A DNA stretch of 64,000 nucleotides from Myroides odoratimimus (GCF_030326305.1 NZ_JACAKB010000015.1:20305-84304), one strand, 5' to 3'; shown: positions 8,392 to 20,596, counted from the stretch's first letter. Translations and numbers: made by a program. The notes: a model not told the origin generated them from the letters alone.

Positions 8392-9570
8392 TTATGTTCG
8401 TGAACAAATAATAAAGATTCGTTCATTTTTGCTATTGGTAGTGAAAAAGATATAAGTATCTCCTCCGTCTTTTATTTTCCATTTCTTTCTAATTTCCTCA
8501 ACTTTTATAGGGAAATTTCTAGTTGTAACATTTGCTTTTATATTTTGCAAGTGTTTTTTAGCCTCTTGTTTATTATATGGAATAATCTGTTCTATCGCAA
8601 AACTTCTTCCTGGAAAATCAATTAATGTATCACTAGTATAAAGATGACTATGTGGATGAAGTTTGTGTAAATTAAACTGTTTACTTATTGCGTCAAATTT
8701 ACCTGTCTTTAATATAGCGGCATTGGGTTCATATAGATATTGTTTAGGTTCACTGAATAGTGATGTACTAGTATCATCTAGCGGACAAATGAATAACTGA
8801 TTATCTTCTTTAGTGATATTTACAGCAGTAAGTTCAGTGGTTCCTGTATAGTCTTTTTCTAGTACCCATAGTAGTTCTTTAACTTCATTATGAAGTGCTA
8901 CAATATGAATGCTTTTTACATTTTTTAATTCGTTAAGACCGGCCTGTATGTCTAGTAGAGGAGAAGTCTTAATCAGGATATTAGTACTTCTAGAAAATAA
9001 TAAATCTAGATGTTCAGGTACATTAGGGGCGCAATCACTTAAGAAGAATACTTTTTCTTTAGCGTCATTTCTTCTGTGTGGGTCTACATAGATATAATCC
9101 CATGGTTGGTTATGTTGGGCCAAGTAGGCTAAACTGTCACCAGTATGGCATTTGATATTATCAACTCCTAATGCTTGATTATTAAGGCGAACTATTTCGC
9201 TAAGGTCTTCTTGCATTTCACAATGCAATACTTGCTTTATGTTTTTACTAAAATAATAACAGTCTATACCAAAACCACCTGTTAGATCTATCAAAGAGTC
9301 ACCAGATACTAGTGAAGCTTTATAAGAAGCACAAGGTTCAGATGAGGTTTGTTCTATAGAGAGTTTTTTGGGGAATAGAATATTCTCTGTCCCATACCAC
9401 GTGGGTAACTTATCTTTAGTTTTCTTTTTTGATTCTATCTGAGTTAATAAATCACTCATAGAGATATCTTCAAAGGGACTTTTTTTAAAGGCTATTTTAG
9501 TTAAATCACTATCTAAGTGAGCTTGTATATAGTGTTGTACTTCTTGTGATAAGAATAGTTCTGTTTTCAA
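8392..9570 (-). CDS. THUMP-like class I SAM-dependent methyltransferase
   Basis: The 392-residue protein has the SAM-binding motif I at about 95-101 (DLTGGFG) and the catalytic-region motif DPHRR at 163-167 (YVDPHRRND). The C-terminal third (from about 300, ending with RKKWKIKDGGDTYIFFT) fits the THUMP-like domain of the PG_1098-type family found across Bacteroidota. Family knowledge suggests RNA methylation, but the substrate is not established. The gene starts one base before the stop of the upstream permease gene, so the two are probably co-transcribed. Confidence 0.85.
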   Translation of the reverse strand: MKTELFLSQEVQHYIQAHLDSDLTKIAFKKSPFEDISMSDLLTQIESKKKTKDKLPTWYGTENILFPKKLSIEQTSSEPCASYKASLVSGDSLIDLTGGFGIDCYYFSKNIKQVLHCEMQEDLSEIVRLNNQALGVDNIKCHTGDSLAYLAQHNQPWDYIYVDPHRRNDAKEKVFFLSDCAPNVPEHLDLLFSRSTNILIKTSPLLDIQAGLNELKNVKSIHIVALHNEVKELLWVLEKDYTGTTELTAVNITKEDNQLFICPLDDTSTSLFSEPKQYLYEPNAAILKTGKFDAISKQFNLHKLHPHSHLYTSDTLIDFPGRSFAIEQIIPYNKQEAKKHLQNIKANVTTRNFPIKVEEIRKKWKIKDGGDTYIFFTTNSKNERIFIICSRT

Positions 9571-10662
9571 TTATAATTTCTTTGTGAGTAATTGTACAAA
9601 TTTGTTGTTTGGTAAAAACTCCTTACCAATTACTTTGATACAAGTGTAAATAGGTACAGCTGCTATCATACCAAATATTCCTCCAAACATACCGCTTGCA
9701 AGAATAACAATGAAGATCTCTAATGGATGTGATTTAACGCTATTAGAGAAGATTAAAGGCTGATTGATAACATTGTCTATTAGTTGTATAAATAAGAAGC
9801 CCAGCATTACGGTAATAGCCTTAGGTAGGGTAACTTCACTAAAGTTATCACCTATAAAACTCAACATCGTAAAGAGGACAGATAATATATTACCAATAAG
9901 TGGTCCAATGTATGGAATGATATTCAATATAGCGACTAGGAATGCAATCATTAGACTTCCTTTTACACCTACTACTGCTAATAGAATAAAAGCAAGTACA
10001 AAAATAATAGACATCTGAGTGACTAGTCCTAAAAAGTAACGTGATAGAAGATTGTTTATCTTATCGATTGATTTCAAAACTTTAATCTCGTGTTTACTAG
10101 GGAACAACTTTTTGAACTGATATTCTAGTACAACTTGATCTTTTAAAAAGAAAAAGGTGATGAATAGTATGGCAAAAACCCCCATTCCAAATTCACTAAG
10201 TAAGCCTAGAATAGTATTAAATAGATTAGGTACAAAATCTAATTTAAGATGAGAACGAAAGTTAGCACCTTCTATTATTTTATCTAAGCTAAATCCTTTT
10301 GTGTCTAGATAGAAGTCTATCTTGCGAATAAGACCATTAAAATCTTCTTGTAGGTGTGATGTATTCAATACAGACAAGTTTTGAGCTTGTGTAGTGAATA
10401 AAGGGATAAACATAAATATAAAACTCAAGAAAAAGGCTAAAAAGAGAATAACAGTTAAGGTAACTGCAAATACTTTAGATAGACGAAGCTTTCTTCTTAA
10501 AAACTCTACAATAGGTTTACCGATTAAAGCCAATACAAAAGCAAAGCCTGTATATATAAATATTGAACTAATCTGCAAAAACATTTGACCTAGTACAGCG
10601 AGAAAAAATAGAATTAAAACTGCACGTACTATTCCTTTAGAAATTGTTTTAGCATCCACCAT
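9571..10662 (-). CDS. AI-2E family permease
   Basis: The 363-residue protein has about eight membrane segments, a long hydrophilic insertion (about 85-150) and the family signature in NIIPYIGPLIGNILS (about residues 245-260). AI-2E (PerM/TqsA/YhhT) proteins are homo-oligomeric transporters; some move autoinducer-2, others act as Na+/H+ exchangers, so the substrate cannot be stated. It lies between rsmE (11 bases upstream) and the methyltransferase gene (directly abutting), so it is part of a minus-strand run from tsaD. Confidence 0.88.
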   Translation of the reverse strand: MVDAKTISKGIVRAVLILFFLAVLGQMFLQISSIFIYTGFAFVLALIGKPIVEFLRRKLRLSKVFAVTLTVILFLAFFLSFIFMFIPLFTTQAQNLSVLNTSHLQEDFNGLIRKIDFYLDTKGFSLDKIIEGANFRSHLKLDFVPNLFNTILGLLSEFGMGVFAILFITFFFLKDQVVLEYQFKKLFPSKHEIKVLKSIDKINNLLSRYFLGLVTQMSIIFVLAFILLAVVGVKGSLMIAFLVAILNIIPYIGPLIGNILSVLFTMLSFIGDNFSEVTLPKAITVMLGFLFIQLIDNVINQPLIFSNSVKSHPLEIFIVILASGMFGGIFGMIAAVPIYTCIKVIGKEFLPNNKFVQLLTKKL

Positions 10663-10673
10663 AATTATGACTT

Positions 10674-11378
10674 TTATTCATTTGTAAATACGAAACTATG
10701 CACGGCTACTAAAGCGGCTGTCTCTGTTCTTAATCTTGTGTGTCCTAGTGATACTGGTCGATATCCTTTTGCTAATGCTAAGTTAATTTCATTGGTAGAG
10801 AAGTCTCCCTCTGGACCTACTAAAAGTAAATAATTTTTATGAATATCTATACTGTCTTTTAGTAAGACTTTTTCAGTTTCTTCACAATGAGCAATGTATT
10901 TTTCTCCTTGATGATCTTGATTTAAAAAGTCTTTTAAGCTTATTGGCTCGTTTAGAATAGGTAAATGATATTGTAAAGATTGTTTCATTGCGGATTGAAT
11001 AATTTTTTCAAAACGCTCTGTCTTCACTATTTTTCTCTCAGAGTGATCACAAATAATAGGGGTTATCTCATGGATGCCTATTTCTGTAGCTTTCTCTAAA
11101 AACCATTCATAACGTTCGTTCATTTTTGTTGGCGCCACAGCTAAATGTAAACGAAAAGGAGTCGGTGCTTGATCTTCAGAAGCGATGATTTCAGTAACGC
11201 ATTTCTTGTCTGAATCTAAAGTGATTTTGGTTGTAAATAGGGTACCTTTACCATTGGTAACATATAGGAGATCTCCCATTTTACGTCTTAGTACTTTGAT
11301 GATATGTTTACTTTCATCTTTATCAAAAGTAAAAGATGTTTGTCCTTTTTCAATTTCTGGCGAATAAAATAATTGCAT
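10674..11378 (-). CDS. rsmE: 16S rRNA (uracil-1498-N3)-methyltransferase RsmE
   Basis: The 234-residue protein has the RsmE layout: an N-terminal PUA-like part (residues 1-70, with HIIKVLRRKMGD) and a SPOUT knot. The knot motifs are LLLVGPEGDF (184-193) and LGHTRLRTETAALVA (211-225), which bind SAM; NERYEWFLEKATEIG (about 87-101) is also conserved. It methylates N3 of U1498 in 16S rRNA. It sits nine bases downstream of tsaD, so two RNA-modification genes appear to share a transcript. Confidence 0.95.
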   Translation of the reverse strand: MQLFYSPEIEKGQTSFTFDKDESKHIIKVLRRKMGDLLYVTNGKGTLFTTKITLDSDKKCVTEIIASEDQAPTPFRLHLAVAPTKMNERYEWFLEKATEIGIHEITPIICDHSERKIVKTERFEKIIQSAMKQSLQYHLPILNEPISLKDFLNQDHQGEKYIAHCEETEKVLLKDSIDIHKNYLLLVGPEGDFSTNEINLALAKGYRPVSLGHTRLRTETAALVAVHSFVFTNE

Positions 11379-11387
11379 ACTTAAGTT

Positions 11388-12410
11388 TTAGAATTCAATA
11401 CGTGCTTTAGAAACTACTGAAGAATCAGCAAAAATAGATTCTTTGTATTTATAGTACCCTACTATTCCAATCATAGCAGCATTATCTGTTGTGTATTCAA
11501 ATTTGGGAATAAACGCTTTCCACTTATATTTTTTCTCTCCTTCTTTAAGCGCTTGTCTAATACCAGAGTTAGCAGATACACCACCACCAATAACGATTTG
11601 CTTAATCCCCGTTTCTTTAACTGCAAGTTTAAGCTTGTCTAGTAAGATTTGGATAATGGTATATTGGATAGAGGCGCATATATCAGCTTTGTTTTCTTCA
11701 ATAAAATTAGGGTTAATGGCTACATTTTTTTGAATAAAATAAAGGAACTGTGTTTTTAAACCACTGAAGCTGAAGTTCAGTCCGTCTACTTTAGGTTTAG
11801 TGAAAGCAAACGCTTTAGGGTTTCCCTCTTTAGCATATTTATCAATTAAAGGTCCTCCTGGATAAGGGAATCCCAAAACTTTAGCCGATTTGTCAAAAGC
11901 TTCTCCCACAGCGTCATCTGTGGTTTCTCCTAGTATTTCTAAGTCAAAGAAACTATTTACCTTCACGATTTGCGTATGCCCACCTGAGATGGTCATTGCT
12001 AAGAAAGGAAACTCAGGTTTGTCATATCCTTCTTCATCTATAAAGTGGCATAAGATATGGGCGTGCATATGGTTTACAGCTACTAGGGGAATATCAAGAG
12101 CCAGAGATAAACTCTTGGCAAATGATCCGCCTACTAATAGTGACCCCATTAGTCCAGGGCCTTGTGTAAAGGCAATACCATCTAAGTCATCCTTCGTTAT
12201 TCCTGCTTTTTTAAGAGCAATATCAACTACAGGAACAATGTTCTGTTGATGAGCACGAGATGCTAGTTCAGGAACAACACCTCCATACTCTTCGTGTATT
12301 TCCTGTCTCGCGACTATGTTTGACAATACTTTGTTGTCAGCCATGATTGCGGCAGAAGTATCATCACATGAGCTCTCTATGGCTAAAATATAGGTAGGTT
12401 TTAAAGACAT
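11388..12410 (-). CDS. tsaD: tRNA N6-adenosine threonylcarbamoyltransferase TsaD
   Basis: The 340-residue protein is full length for the family. It shows the ASKHA ATPase features ILAIESSCDDTSAA (8-21), the metal-binding NHMHAHIL (H114 and H118), MTISGGHTQI, GEAFDKSAKVLG, GGGVSANSG and TTDNAAMIG. TsaD transfers threonylcarbamoyl to A37 of ANN-decoding tRNAs, with TsaB and TsaE, whose genes are not in this window. It is the first gene of a minus-strand run and is divergent from the tamB-like gene, with a promoter region shared between them. Confidence 0.97.
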   Translation of the reverse strand: MSLKPTYILAIESSCDDTSAAIMADNKVLSNIVARQEIHEEYGGVVPELASRAHQQNIVPVVDIALKKAGITKDDLDGIAFTQGPGLMGSLLVGGSFAKSLSLALDIPLVAVNHMHAHILCHFIDEEGYDKPEFPFLAMTISGGHTQIVKVNSFFDLEILGETTDDAVGEAFDKSAKVLGFPYPGGPLIDKYAKEGNPKAFAFTKPKVDGLNFSFSGLKTQFLYFIQKNVAINPNFIEENKADICASIQYTIIQILLDKLKLAVKETGIKQIVIGGGVSANSGIRQALKEGEKKYKWKAFIPKFEYTTDNAAMIGIVGYYKYKESIFADSSVVSKARIEF

Positions 12411-12474
12411 TTTAATATTCTATAATTGTATAATTTATTAAGGCGAAATCTACCCAACCCTATGGAAAATTATA

Positions 12475-12482
12475 TAAATTTG
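12475..12482 (+). promoter_or_regulatory. Possible -7 element for the tamB-like gene
   Basis: TAAATTTG matches the Bacteroidota -7 consensus TAnnTTTG exactly. I see no good TTG at the expected -33 distance, so confidence is low. Confidence 0.3.
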
Positions 12483-12582
12483 CTTATTGTTTGGTTTTTA
12501 TAAGAAACCGTGAGTAGATTGGGGCAAATTTAAAACATTAATAGTTATCAAAAAATTTAATAAAATACTTTTTCGCCTATTA

Positions 12583-15500
12583 TTGGCTGTCTTTAGCTTG
12601 GTTGTGATCATTGCAGGGGCACTGTCTTTGCCTGTGGTTCAAACCTTTCTGGCTCAGCAAGCTATGGAGAAGATTAATAGCCAGTTTGGTACTAAGTTAG
12701 AGATAGAAAGACTAGCAATCAGTGTGTTTGGTCGAGTTACATTAAAAAAGGTTACAGCAAAGGATAATCACGATACTAATTTTATAGAAATAAAAGCTTT
12801 TACAACGAGTATTTCAGATTTTAATGAACTTATCCAAGGGAGATTATATTTTGGTAAAACTAAGGTAGATGGATTGTATTTAAGAATACATAAATACAAA
12901 GGTGAAGAGTTTACTACCTTAGATCAGTTGATTAATGCATTTGATGATGGAAAAGAGGGGGAAGGTAAGTTTAGACTAAAATCTTCTCATCTAACAATTA
13001 AAAATACTCATTTGATTATTTCTGACGATGAAGCAGAAACGCCAGTAGCTATAGATTTTAAAAATATTAATGGGGAAGTAGAAGACTTCTTTATTAAAGG
13101 ACCTGATATTTATGCTAATGTTTTGAAATCTAGTTTTGAGGATAACTGGGGTATGGGTGTGACAAATCTATCAGGTAATTTTACGCATACTAAAACTAGT
13201 ATCTCTATGGAGAAGCTAGATTTACAAACGAAAAAGTCGGCTATAGAAGGAGACCTTAAGTTCACCTATGCCTTAGGCGATATGAAGTACTTCGTAGATA
13301 AGGTGAATTGGGATTTTGAGATTAGAAAAGCAGTATTGAATTCCTCAGACTTAAATGCCTTTACTGGTATTTTCGCAGAGAATAAGATGGTGTATGTAAC
13401 AGGACATATTAATGGTGTGATGAACGATTTTACAATGAAAAATGTAAATCTAGTAGATGACAATATGTCTAATGTGAGAGGATTATTTAGTTTTAGAAAT
13501 GTATTCGATAAAGTAAAACCGTTTTGGATGAATGCTAATGTGGATCGATTATTTATTACTCGTGATCACATTGTAGGGTTAATGCCTGAGTTATTGCATG
13601 AACTATTGCCTACAGAATTAACTAATCTTGGACAAGTAGATATTAAAGGAGATATCGAAATGACTAAGCGTACGTTAAAGACGGATATAGAGTTATTAAC
13701 TTCTATCGGAAAAGGAAAAGCAGTTATAGATATCGAAAATCTTGATAATCCTAATCTAGCTGCTTATAAAGGGGATATTGTCCTAGAGAAGTTTGACTTA
13801 GGAGAGTTTATTAAAAATAAAAACTTTGGATTAACGTCTGTTGACTTAGAGGTTGATGGAGTTGGATTTAATCAAAAGTCACTGAATACAAGTATTAAGG
13901 GAGATGTGTTCTCTTTTGACTTTGCTAAGTATAAGTATACAAATATCGCAGTAGATGGATTGTTAAAGATGCCTTATTACCGCGGTTTAGTACACAGTCA
14001 AGATCCTAATTTGCAGTTAGACTTTAATGGGATGATAGATTTGAGTTCAGAAGTTAAGAACTATGATTTCATTGCAGATGTTGACTACGCAGATTTATAT
14101 GCATTACATTTAGTAAATGATACACTTTCTAAGTTTAAAGGGCAGTTTGAATTTAAAGCTTCAGGTAATACTCTTGATGATTTAGCAGGTACATTTACAA
14201 TGCGTAATACTACTTATATCAATAGTAAAGATGAGTATGTATTCGGTCATTTTACATTAAATTCGGAATTTAATCCAGAGAATGAGCGCCTTATTTCTTT
14301 TGTGTCACAGGAGGCAATAGAGGGGTATATTAAAGGAAAGTTCTTGTTTAAGGATTTAAGAGCTTTGTTTACTAATGCACTAGGAAGTTTATACACAAAC
14401 TATTCTCCTTATAAAATAAAAGAGGATCAATATCTCGATTTTGATATTACAGTACACAATAGGCTGATCGAAGTATTCTTGCCACAATTGACTTTAAGTG
14501 CCTCAACTCATGTAGAAGGTAGTATTGATAATGATAATAATATTTTTAAACTAAACTTCTCTTCACCAAGTATTGGAATTGAAGATTTCAATTTTTACAA
14601 TGTATTGTTAGATGTAAATAATTCTAACCCATTATATAATACTTATGTTTCACTAGATAGTATGAAATCTAAGTTTTATCGTATCACAGATTTTAATTTA
14701 TTAAACTTGACTCATAATGATACATTATTTGTTCGTTCTGAGTTTAAAGGAGGAACGCATGGTAAGGATAAGTTTAATCTGAACTTGTACCATACTATTA
14801 ATGAAGAAAACCTATCTGTAGTAGGGTTTAAGAAGTCAGACATCTTCTTAAAAGATTTCTTGTGGAGTATTAACGAAAGTGATAATAAGAAGAATAAAGT
14901 TATTTTTAATAAGAAGTTAGAGGACTTTACTATAGATGATTTATCATTATCACATAATGGACAAGAGGTTAATCTGACAGGAGCAGTAAGAGACTCAACT
15001 TATAAGCACTTTGATTTAGAATTTAAACAAGTAGACTTAGCTAAGTTTGCTCCTGATATATCTAATCTGGAGTTCGCTGGTAATATAGATGGTGATTTAC
15101 ATTTTTCACAGGTTAAAGATGTGTTTCAACCTAAGGTAAATATCAATATAGATGAACTAGCAGTCAATAAAGTTAGGTTAGGAGATTTAGCTTTCCATGT
15201 TGACGGAGATGAGCGTTTAAAGAATTTTAAAGTTCAGTCTAGCATTGTGGATAATGAGAAAGAAAAGTTCTATTTAAATGGTGATTTAGCTATTGTCAAT
15301 AAACAGATGCAATTAAATCTAGAATCAGGATTTAAAGATTTCTCTGTTAAACCTATTGAACCTTTACTTAAAACAATTGTTTCTGATGTAAGAGGAACTG
15401 CATCAGGAAAAATTAATATTCAGGGTACAGCTAAGAAACCAGAGGTCAACGGACGATTACACCTAAATAAGGCAGGTATGAAGTCTAAGTTCACTGGGGT

Positions 15501-17049
15501 AGATTATAATTTTGAAGAAGATGCTGCTTTAGATTTAACAGAGCGTCAGTTTATATTGCGTAAAGTGCGTATTATAGATTCAAAGCATAAAACTGAAGGA
15601 ATTATAGACGGAGATATTTCTCATAAGGCGTTTAATGATTGGGCATTGAATTTAGTGCTTTCTTCTCCTAATTTATTAGCCTTAGATACTAAATTCGAAG
15701 AGGGAAGTATCTATTATGGTAAAGCCTTTATCAATGGAATGGCTAAATTAAGTGGACCAGTAGAGATGTTGGCTATTAATATTAATGCGACATCTAATAA
15801 AGGAACATCTATTAAAATTCCGTTGAAAGAAGCACAAGGTACTGGGGAAAATAACTTTATACACTTCTTATCACCTCAAGAAAAGGCATTGCGTCTTAAA
15901 GGAAAAGAGTACGATATGTATAGATATCGAAACAGTGGTATAGAGCTTGACTTTGAGTTTGTATTAACTCCTGATGCAGAGATTGAAATTATATTAGACC
16001 GTGAGTCAGGACATGCTATGCGAGGTAGAGGAGCAGGATTTATTACGATGGAGATAAATACCTTAGGTAAGTTCAATATGTGGGGTGATTTCCAGGCGTA
16101 TGAAGGAGAGTATAACTTCCGATATGGTGGATTGATTGATAAGAAGTTTGTTGTGAAGAAATATGGTACGATTCGTTGGGATGGAGATCCTATGAATGCC
16201 ATGTTAGACTTACAAGCAATTTATCATACAGATGCAAATCCTAGTGTAATTATAGATAATTCTATTATCAATAGAAAAGTACCTACGGATGTAGCTATTG
16301 TCTTAAATGGTAGTTTAAGTAATCCTGAGGTAGACTTTGAGATCAACTTCCCGACAGTGAGTTCTGTAGTGAAGTCAGAGTTAGATTATAGATTGAGCGA
16401 ACGTGATATGCGTGAGCGTCAAGCGATGGCTCTGTTAGCTACAGGAGCATTCTTCTCTTCTGATAACTCTTCGTCTACATTAGCAGGAAGTTTATTTGAA
16501 CGCGCTAGTAGTATTTTTGATGAGATATTTTCGGATGAGGACGATAAGTTTAAAGTAGGGTTAAACTATGCACAAGGAGAACGAAATCCTTATACACAAA
16601 CGGAAGGACGTGTAGGGGTGACCTTCTCGACTAAAGTTAATGATCGTATTTCTGTCAATGGTAAATTGGGTGTGCCTGTAGGAGGAGTAGAGCAATCTGT
16701 GATCGTAGGAGATGTAGAGGTGATGTTACGCCTTAATGAAGAAGGGTCTTTAAGTGCAAGAGTATTTAATCGCGAAAATGATATTAACTATATCGGTGAA
16801 GGGATTGGATATACGCAAGGTGTAGGATTATCTTATGAAGTAGATTTTGATACTTTTAAAGAATTGATCTCAAAAATCTTAAATAGAGCTAAAACAAGAG
16901 AAAAAGACCAAAGTAAGAATAAAAAGCAAGATACTAATCGATCAGAAGAGTTGCCAGACTCTGATTTTAATAGGGATTTTATCAAGTTTTATGAGAATAG
17001 AAGGAAGTCATCTACAGCTCCGTCAGACACTTATAATTTAACAAAATAG
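12583..17049 (+). CDS. tamB: TamB-like translocation and assembly module protein
   Basis: The 1488-residue protein begins with one membrane anchor and continues as a very long beta-rich repeat region like the AsmA/TamB/Vps13-type bridge proteins. The C-terminal 400 residues carry the DUF490/TamB signature (MRGRGAGFITMEINTLGKFN, GEYNFRYGGLIDKKF, GTIRWDGDP, GVTFSTKVNDRISVNGKLG). It probably spans the periplasm and helps outer-membrane assembly or lipid transport. The only canonical start in this frame is TTG at 12583, which cuts into the hydrophobic anchor; the natural N-terminus appears to lie upstream at ATC 12547, reading I-KKFNKILFRLLLAVF. No ATG or GTG exists between the upstream in-frame stop (12511) and 12583. 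The C-terminal tail is charged and low-complexity. Confidence 0.9.
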   Translation: MAVFSLVVIIAGALSLPVVQTFLAQQAMEKINSQFGTKLEIERLAISVFGRVTLKKVTAKDNHDTNFIEIKAFTTSISDFNELIQGRLYFGKTKVDGLYLRIHKYKGEEFTTLDQLINAFDDGKEGEGKFRLKSSHLTIKNTHLIISDDEAETPVAIDFKNINGEVEDFFIKGPDIYANVLKSSFEDNWGMGVTNLSGNFTHTKTSISMEKLDLQTKKSAIEGDLKFTYALGDMKYFVDKVNWDFEIRKAVLNSSDLNAFTGIFAENKMVYVTGHINGVMNDFTMKNVNLVDDNMSNVRGLFSFRNVFDKVKPFWMNANVDRLFITRDHIVGLMPELLHELLPTELTNLGQVDIKGDIEMTKRTLKTDIELLTSIGKGKAVIDIENLDNPNLAAYKGDIVLEKFDLGEFIKNKNFGLTSVDLEVDGVGFNQKSLNTSIKGDVFSFDFAKYKYTNIAVDGLLKMPYYRGLVHSQDPNLQLDFNGMIDLSSEVKNYDFIADVDYADLYALHLVNDTLSKFKGQFEFKASGNTLDDLAGTFTMRNTTYINSKDEYVFGHFTLNSEFNPENERLISFVSQEAIEGYIKGKFLFKDLRALFTNALGSLYTNYSPYKIKEDQYLDFDITVHNRLIEVFLPQLTLSASTHVEGSIDNDNNIFKLNFSSPSIGIEDFNFYNVLLDVNNSNPLYNTYVSLDSMKSKFYRITDFNLLNLTHNDTLFVRSEFKGGTHGKDKFNLNLYHTINEENLSVVGFKKSDIFLKDFLWSINESDNKKNKVIFNKKLEDFTIDDLSLSHNGQEVNLTGAVRDSTYKHFDLEFKQVDLAKFAPDISNLEFAGNIDGDLHFSQVKDVFQPKVNINIDELAVNKVRLGDLAFHVDGDERLKNFKVQSSIVDNEKEKFYLNGDLAIVNKQMQLNLESGFKDFSVKPIEPLLKTIVSDVRGTASGKINIQGTAKKPEVNGRLHLNKAGMKSKFTGVDYNFEEDAALDLTERQFILRKVRIIDSKHKTEGIIDGDISHKAFNDWALNLVLSSPNLLALDTKFEEGSIYYGKAFINGMAKLSGPVEMLAININATSNKGTSIKIPLKEAQGTGENNFIHFLSPQEKALRLKGKEYDMYRYRNSGIELDFEFVLTPDAEIEIILDRESGHAMRGRGAGFITMEINTLGKFNMWGDFQAYEGEYNFRYGGLIDKKFVVKKYGTIRWDGDPMNAMLDLQAIYHTDANPSVIIDNSIINRKVPTDVAIVLNGSLSNPEVDFEINFPTVSSVVKSELDYRLSERDMRERQAMALLATGAFFSSDNSSSTLAGSLFERASSIFDEIFSDEDDKFKVGLNYAQGERNPYTQTEGRVGVTFSTKVNDRISVNGKLGVPVGGVEQSVIVGDVEVMLRLNEEGSLSARVFNRENDINYIGEGIGYTQGVGLSYEVDFDTFKELISKILNRAKTREKDQSKNKKQDTNRSEELPDSDFNRDFIKFYENRRKSSTAPSDTYNLTK

Positions 17050-17120
17050 AGGTGGAATAAGGGGCTTCTATTTTTGTTAAAATGGTCTATTATTCGTAAA
17101 TTTACTCAAAACGATAAAAT

Positions 17121-19135
<2,015 letters not shown>

Positions 19136-19148
19136 TTAAATAGTTTAA

Positions 19149-19994
19149 ATGAAAATAATCGTCGATAGTGGTTCCACTAAGGCTGATTGGATTTTCTTTG
19201 ACCAGAATAATAATGTTATAACTTCGGTGACTAGTTTAGGACTAAATCCCGAAGTTATTACTTTAGATGAGTTCTTTACCCGCGTTAATACAGTGCCTGA
19301 TATCTGTAAGAATAAAGACGAGGTTAAGGAACTTTATTTTTATGGTTCAGGGTGTGGGTCTGATCGTACAAAAAATATCGTTAAAAGATTTGCTGAAGAT
19401 TACTTTGTGAATTGTAAAAACATTAATGTCCACGAAGATACTTATGCTGCTATTTACGCGACTGTAGGAAAAGGAGAGGAAGGAATAGTTTGTATTAATG
19501 GTACAGGATCTAATGTCTCTTATTTTGATGGAAATAAAGTATATCAGAGAATAGAGTCCTTAGGTTTTATGGCTATGGATGATTGTAGTGGAAGTGCACT
19601 CGGTAGATTGATGATCAAGAGTTTCTTTTTAAAAATGATGCCTAAAGAATTAGCAGATTTATTTAAAAGTAAATACGATGTAGATGCTGATGTAGTGAAG
19701 TACAATTTTTATAAGAAAGAAAACCCTAATGCTTATATGGCTTCCTTTTTGCCATTTTTAATAGAGCATAAGGATAAAACTTTTTTTAAAGATATGATCA
19801 AAGAACAAATTACTTTCTTTATAAATCATTATATCAAGAATAATCCTGAGTATAGCACAGTGCCAGTTCATTTTGTTGGTTCTGTAGCTTATTTTTTACA
19901 AGACGAGTTTAGAGAGCTATTAGCAGATCATAATATTCAAGTAGGGAAAATAATTCAAAAACCATTAGACGGATTAATCGAATATCATAAATAG
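19149..19994 (+). CDS. BadF/BcrA-type ATPase, likely N-acetylglucosamine kinase
   Basis: The 281-residue protein has the ASKHA phosphate-1 motif DSGSTKADWIFF (6-17) and the phosphate-2/adenosine motif INGTGSNVSYF (about 117-127), followed by GFMAMDDCSGSALGR. This pattern is that of the BadF/BadG/BcrA/BcrD family, whose flavobacterial members of this size are usually annotated as N-acetylglucosamine kinases. The phosphorylated sugar would feed into glycolysis, which fits its place between gap and mgsA. The exact substrate is inferred; other amino sugars are possible. Confidence 0.8.
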   Translation: MKIIVDSGSTKADWIFFDQNNNVITSVTSLGLNPEVITLDEFFTRVNTVPDICKNKDEVKELYFYGSGCGSDRTKNIVKRFAEDYFVNCKNINVHEDTYAAIYATVGKGEEGIVCINGTGSNVSYFDGNKVYQRIESLGFMAMDDCSGSALGRLMIKSFFLKMMPKELADLFKSKYDVDADVVKYNFYKKENPNAYMASFLPFLIEHKDKTFFKDMIKEQITFFINHYIKNNPEYSTVPVHFVGSVAYFLQDEFRELLADHNIQVGKIIQKPLDGLIEYHK

Positions 19995-20002
19995 TAAGGA
20001 GT

Positions 20003-20377
20003 ATGGAAATAGCAATTGTAGCACACGATGCTAAGAAGAAAGAAATGTTAGAGTTTATCAAAAAAAACAGAGAAATTCTATCAAGTGAAGGAATATCATT
20101 GATTGGTACAGGGACTACAGGAAGTATGGCTGAGGATGCAGGTTTTAAAGTGAAGCGTATGCTATCAGGACCACTAGGAGGGGACGCTCAGATTGCTGCA
20201 AGAGTTGCGGAAGGAAAGACTTCAATGGTTTTATTCTTTAAAGACCCTCTAGGAAAACACCCACATGAGCCAGACATTAATATGTTGTTACGAGTATGTG
20301 ATGTACACAATGTACCTTTGGCAACAAATGAAGCTTCAGCTCAATTGTTGTTAAACGCTATCAGTACAATAAAATAA
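20003..20377 (+). CDS. mgsA: Methylglyoxal synthase
   Basis: The 124-residue protein turns dihydroxyacetone phosphate into methylglyoxal and phosphate. Visible motifs are AHDAKKKEM (7-15), GTGTTGSMAEDAG (35-47), GPLGGDAQIAARVAEG with D61 as the probable catalytic aspartate, and FFKDPLGKHPHEPD (D81, H88, D91). It is somewhat shorter than the enzymes of enteric bacteria but has all active-site residues. It ends the glycolytic run, eight bases after the kinase gene, and is closed by a terminator. Methylglyoxal synthase relieves phosphate limitation when sugar phosphates build up, which fits this neighbourhood. Confidence 0.95.
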   Translation: MEIAIVAHDAKKKEMLEFIKKNREILSSEGISLIGTGTTGSMAEDAGFKVKRMLSGPLGGDAQIAARVAEGKTSMVLFFKDPLGKHPHEPDINMLLRVCDVHNVPLATNEASAQLLLNAISTIK

Positions 20378-20415
20378 GGAACTTCTAGAAAAAACTAGAC
20401 GAATATAGAAGGAAT

Positions 20416-20444
20416 AGGCGCATAAGTATTATGTGCCTTTTTTT
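20416..20444 (+). terminator. Rho-independent terminator
   Basis: AGGCGCATA and TATGTGCCT form a stem with one G-T pair, followed by seven T residues. It ends the pfkA-to-mgsA run. Confidence 0.8.
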
Positions 20445-20596
20445 GTTGGTAAAAACTTGCGTACCTGTGACAATTACTTTTTCGCAATTACAGATGGATA
20501 AAAATATTTAAACAGCTCATTTACAGAATTGCTAGCAAGAACTCTGTTTCTTCTCAGCATTAATTGAGATGCTAAAGATGGTTTTGTATTGACTTG

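Noticed and set aside
11890-12249. 119-residue plus-strand frame inside tsaD
   Set aside because: It is an antisense shadow of conserved tsaD motifs.
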